NCBI GenBank assembly: GCA_965659745.1
Contig: CBFHXF010000043.1
Coordinates: 1-16,067, forward strand
Direction of reading: 5' to 3'
Length of the DNA stretch: 16,067 nt
DNA from: VMCP01 sp965659745
GTDB lineage: Bacteria; Bacteroidota; Bacteroidia; NS11-12g; UBA955
The position numbers were made by a program, and so were the translations under genes. The first letter of the stretch is position 1. Each line of letters starts with the position of its first letter. Of this stretch, positions 15,905 through 16,067 are shown piece after piece. Below the pieces are notes generated by a model. That model had not been told where the DNA came from and did not search any database. It saw nothing but the letters and a program-made list of their open reading frames with translations.

Positions 15905-15936
15905 CAAAACTAAGGTTTATTTTGTACGTTTGCAAG
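15905..15936 (-). promoter_or_regulatory. Putative rmuC promoter, nearly leaderless
   Basis: On the minus strand CTTG (plus 15933-15936), 20 nt, then TAGTTTTG (plus 15905-15912) fits the Bacteroidota promoter with one mismatch at -33. Only 3 nt separate the -7 element from the ATG at 15901, so the transcript would be leaderless or nearly so. Confidence 0.45.
15925..15932 (+). promoter_or_regulatory. Putative plus-strand -7 element facing the heptamer repeat
   Basis: TACGTTTG followed by C is an exact match to TAnnTTTG on the plus strand. It overlaps the rmuC promoter and points toward the repeat array and any gene beyond the window edge. No TTTG is present at the correct -33 distance, so the call is weak. 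Confidence 0.3.
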
Positions 15937-15945
15937 GGAGATGAT

Positions 15946-16067
15946 CTAGAGTCTAGAGTGTAGAGTGTAGAGTGTAGAGTGTAGAGTGTAGAGTCTAGAG
16001 TCTAGAGTCTAGAGTCTAGAGTGTAGAGTCTAGAGTGTAGAGTGTAGAGTATAAAGTGTAGAGTATA
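15946..16067. repeat. Heptanucleotide tandem repeat (STAGAGT)n, cut by the window edge
   Basis: Seventeen complete 7-nt units plus 3 nt. Fifteen units at 15946-16050 read CTAGAGT or GTAGAGT. The first-base order is C,C,G,G,G,G,G,C,C,C,C,G,C,G,G. The last units are ATAAAGT and GTAGAGT, then ATA. Only the first base varies in most units. The array lies 45 nt upstream of the rmuC start. The unit length of seven is not a multiple of three, so it would frameshift if translated. The full extent is unknown. Confidence 0.9.

Noticed and set aside
15946..16067. Tandem array considered as CRISPR
   Set aside because: Units are 7 nt with no spacers, and no cas gene is present.

Overview
The window looks like a chromosomal segment from a member of the Bacteroidota, probably a Flavobacteriales-type marine or freshwater lineage. 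The support is indirect. Several intergenic regions carry TAnnTTTG-type -7 elements, and starts lack Shine-Dalgarno sequences. There is a fused ResB-CcsA cytochrome c synthase of over 1000 residues, and a peroxiredoxin/thioredoxin/DUF6952 trio. No rRNA, tRNA, insertion sequence, phage gene or CRISPR array is visible.

Layout: (1) 1-2663, minus strand: an RND efflux pair, an HlyD/AcrA-type adaptor followed 11 nt later by an AcrB-family permease that runs off the left edge. (2) 2664-2967: a divergent intergenic region with two putative promoters. (3) 2968-4188, plus strand: a compact redox-defence operon of 2-Cys peroxiredoxin, small thioredoxin and a DUF6952-like protein coupled through an ATGA overlap. 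It ends at a strong, probably bidirectional terminator near 4275-4308. (4) 4310-14450, minus strand: a tightly packed seven-gene operon transcribed from a well-matched promoter at 14500-14532. In order of transcription it encodes a membrane b-type cytochrome, a membrane-anchored ferredoxin/flavin NAD(P)H-type oxidoreductase, a 20-heme cytochrome c, a 13-heme cytochrome c, an outer-membrane beta-barrel, a two-domain lipoprotein and the CcsBA cytochrome c synthase. (5) 14549-15901, minus strand: rmuC. (6) 15946-16067: a heptanucleotide tandem repeat cut by the right edge.

The seven-gene operon is the notable content. Its parts could form a continuous electron route. The cytosol-side flavin/Fe-S protein and the cytochrome b would feed two periplasmic cytochromes with 33 CxxCH motifs in total. 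The barrel could carry or expose electrons at the outer membrane. CcsBA, encoded at the end of the operon, would attach the hemes. Each gene overlaps its neighbour or is separated by 1 nt. The direction of electron flow and the terminal partner cannot be read from the sequence. A role in extracellular or trans-outer-membrane electron transfer is inference.
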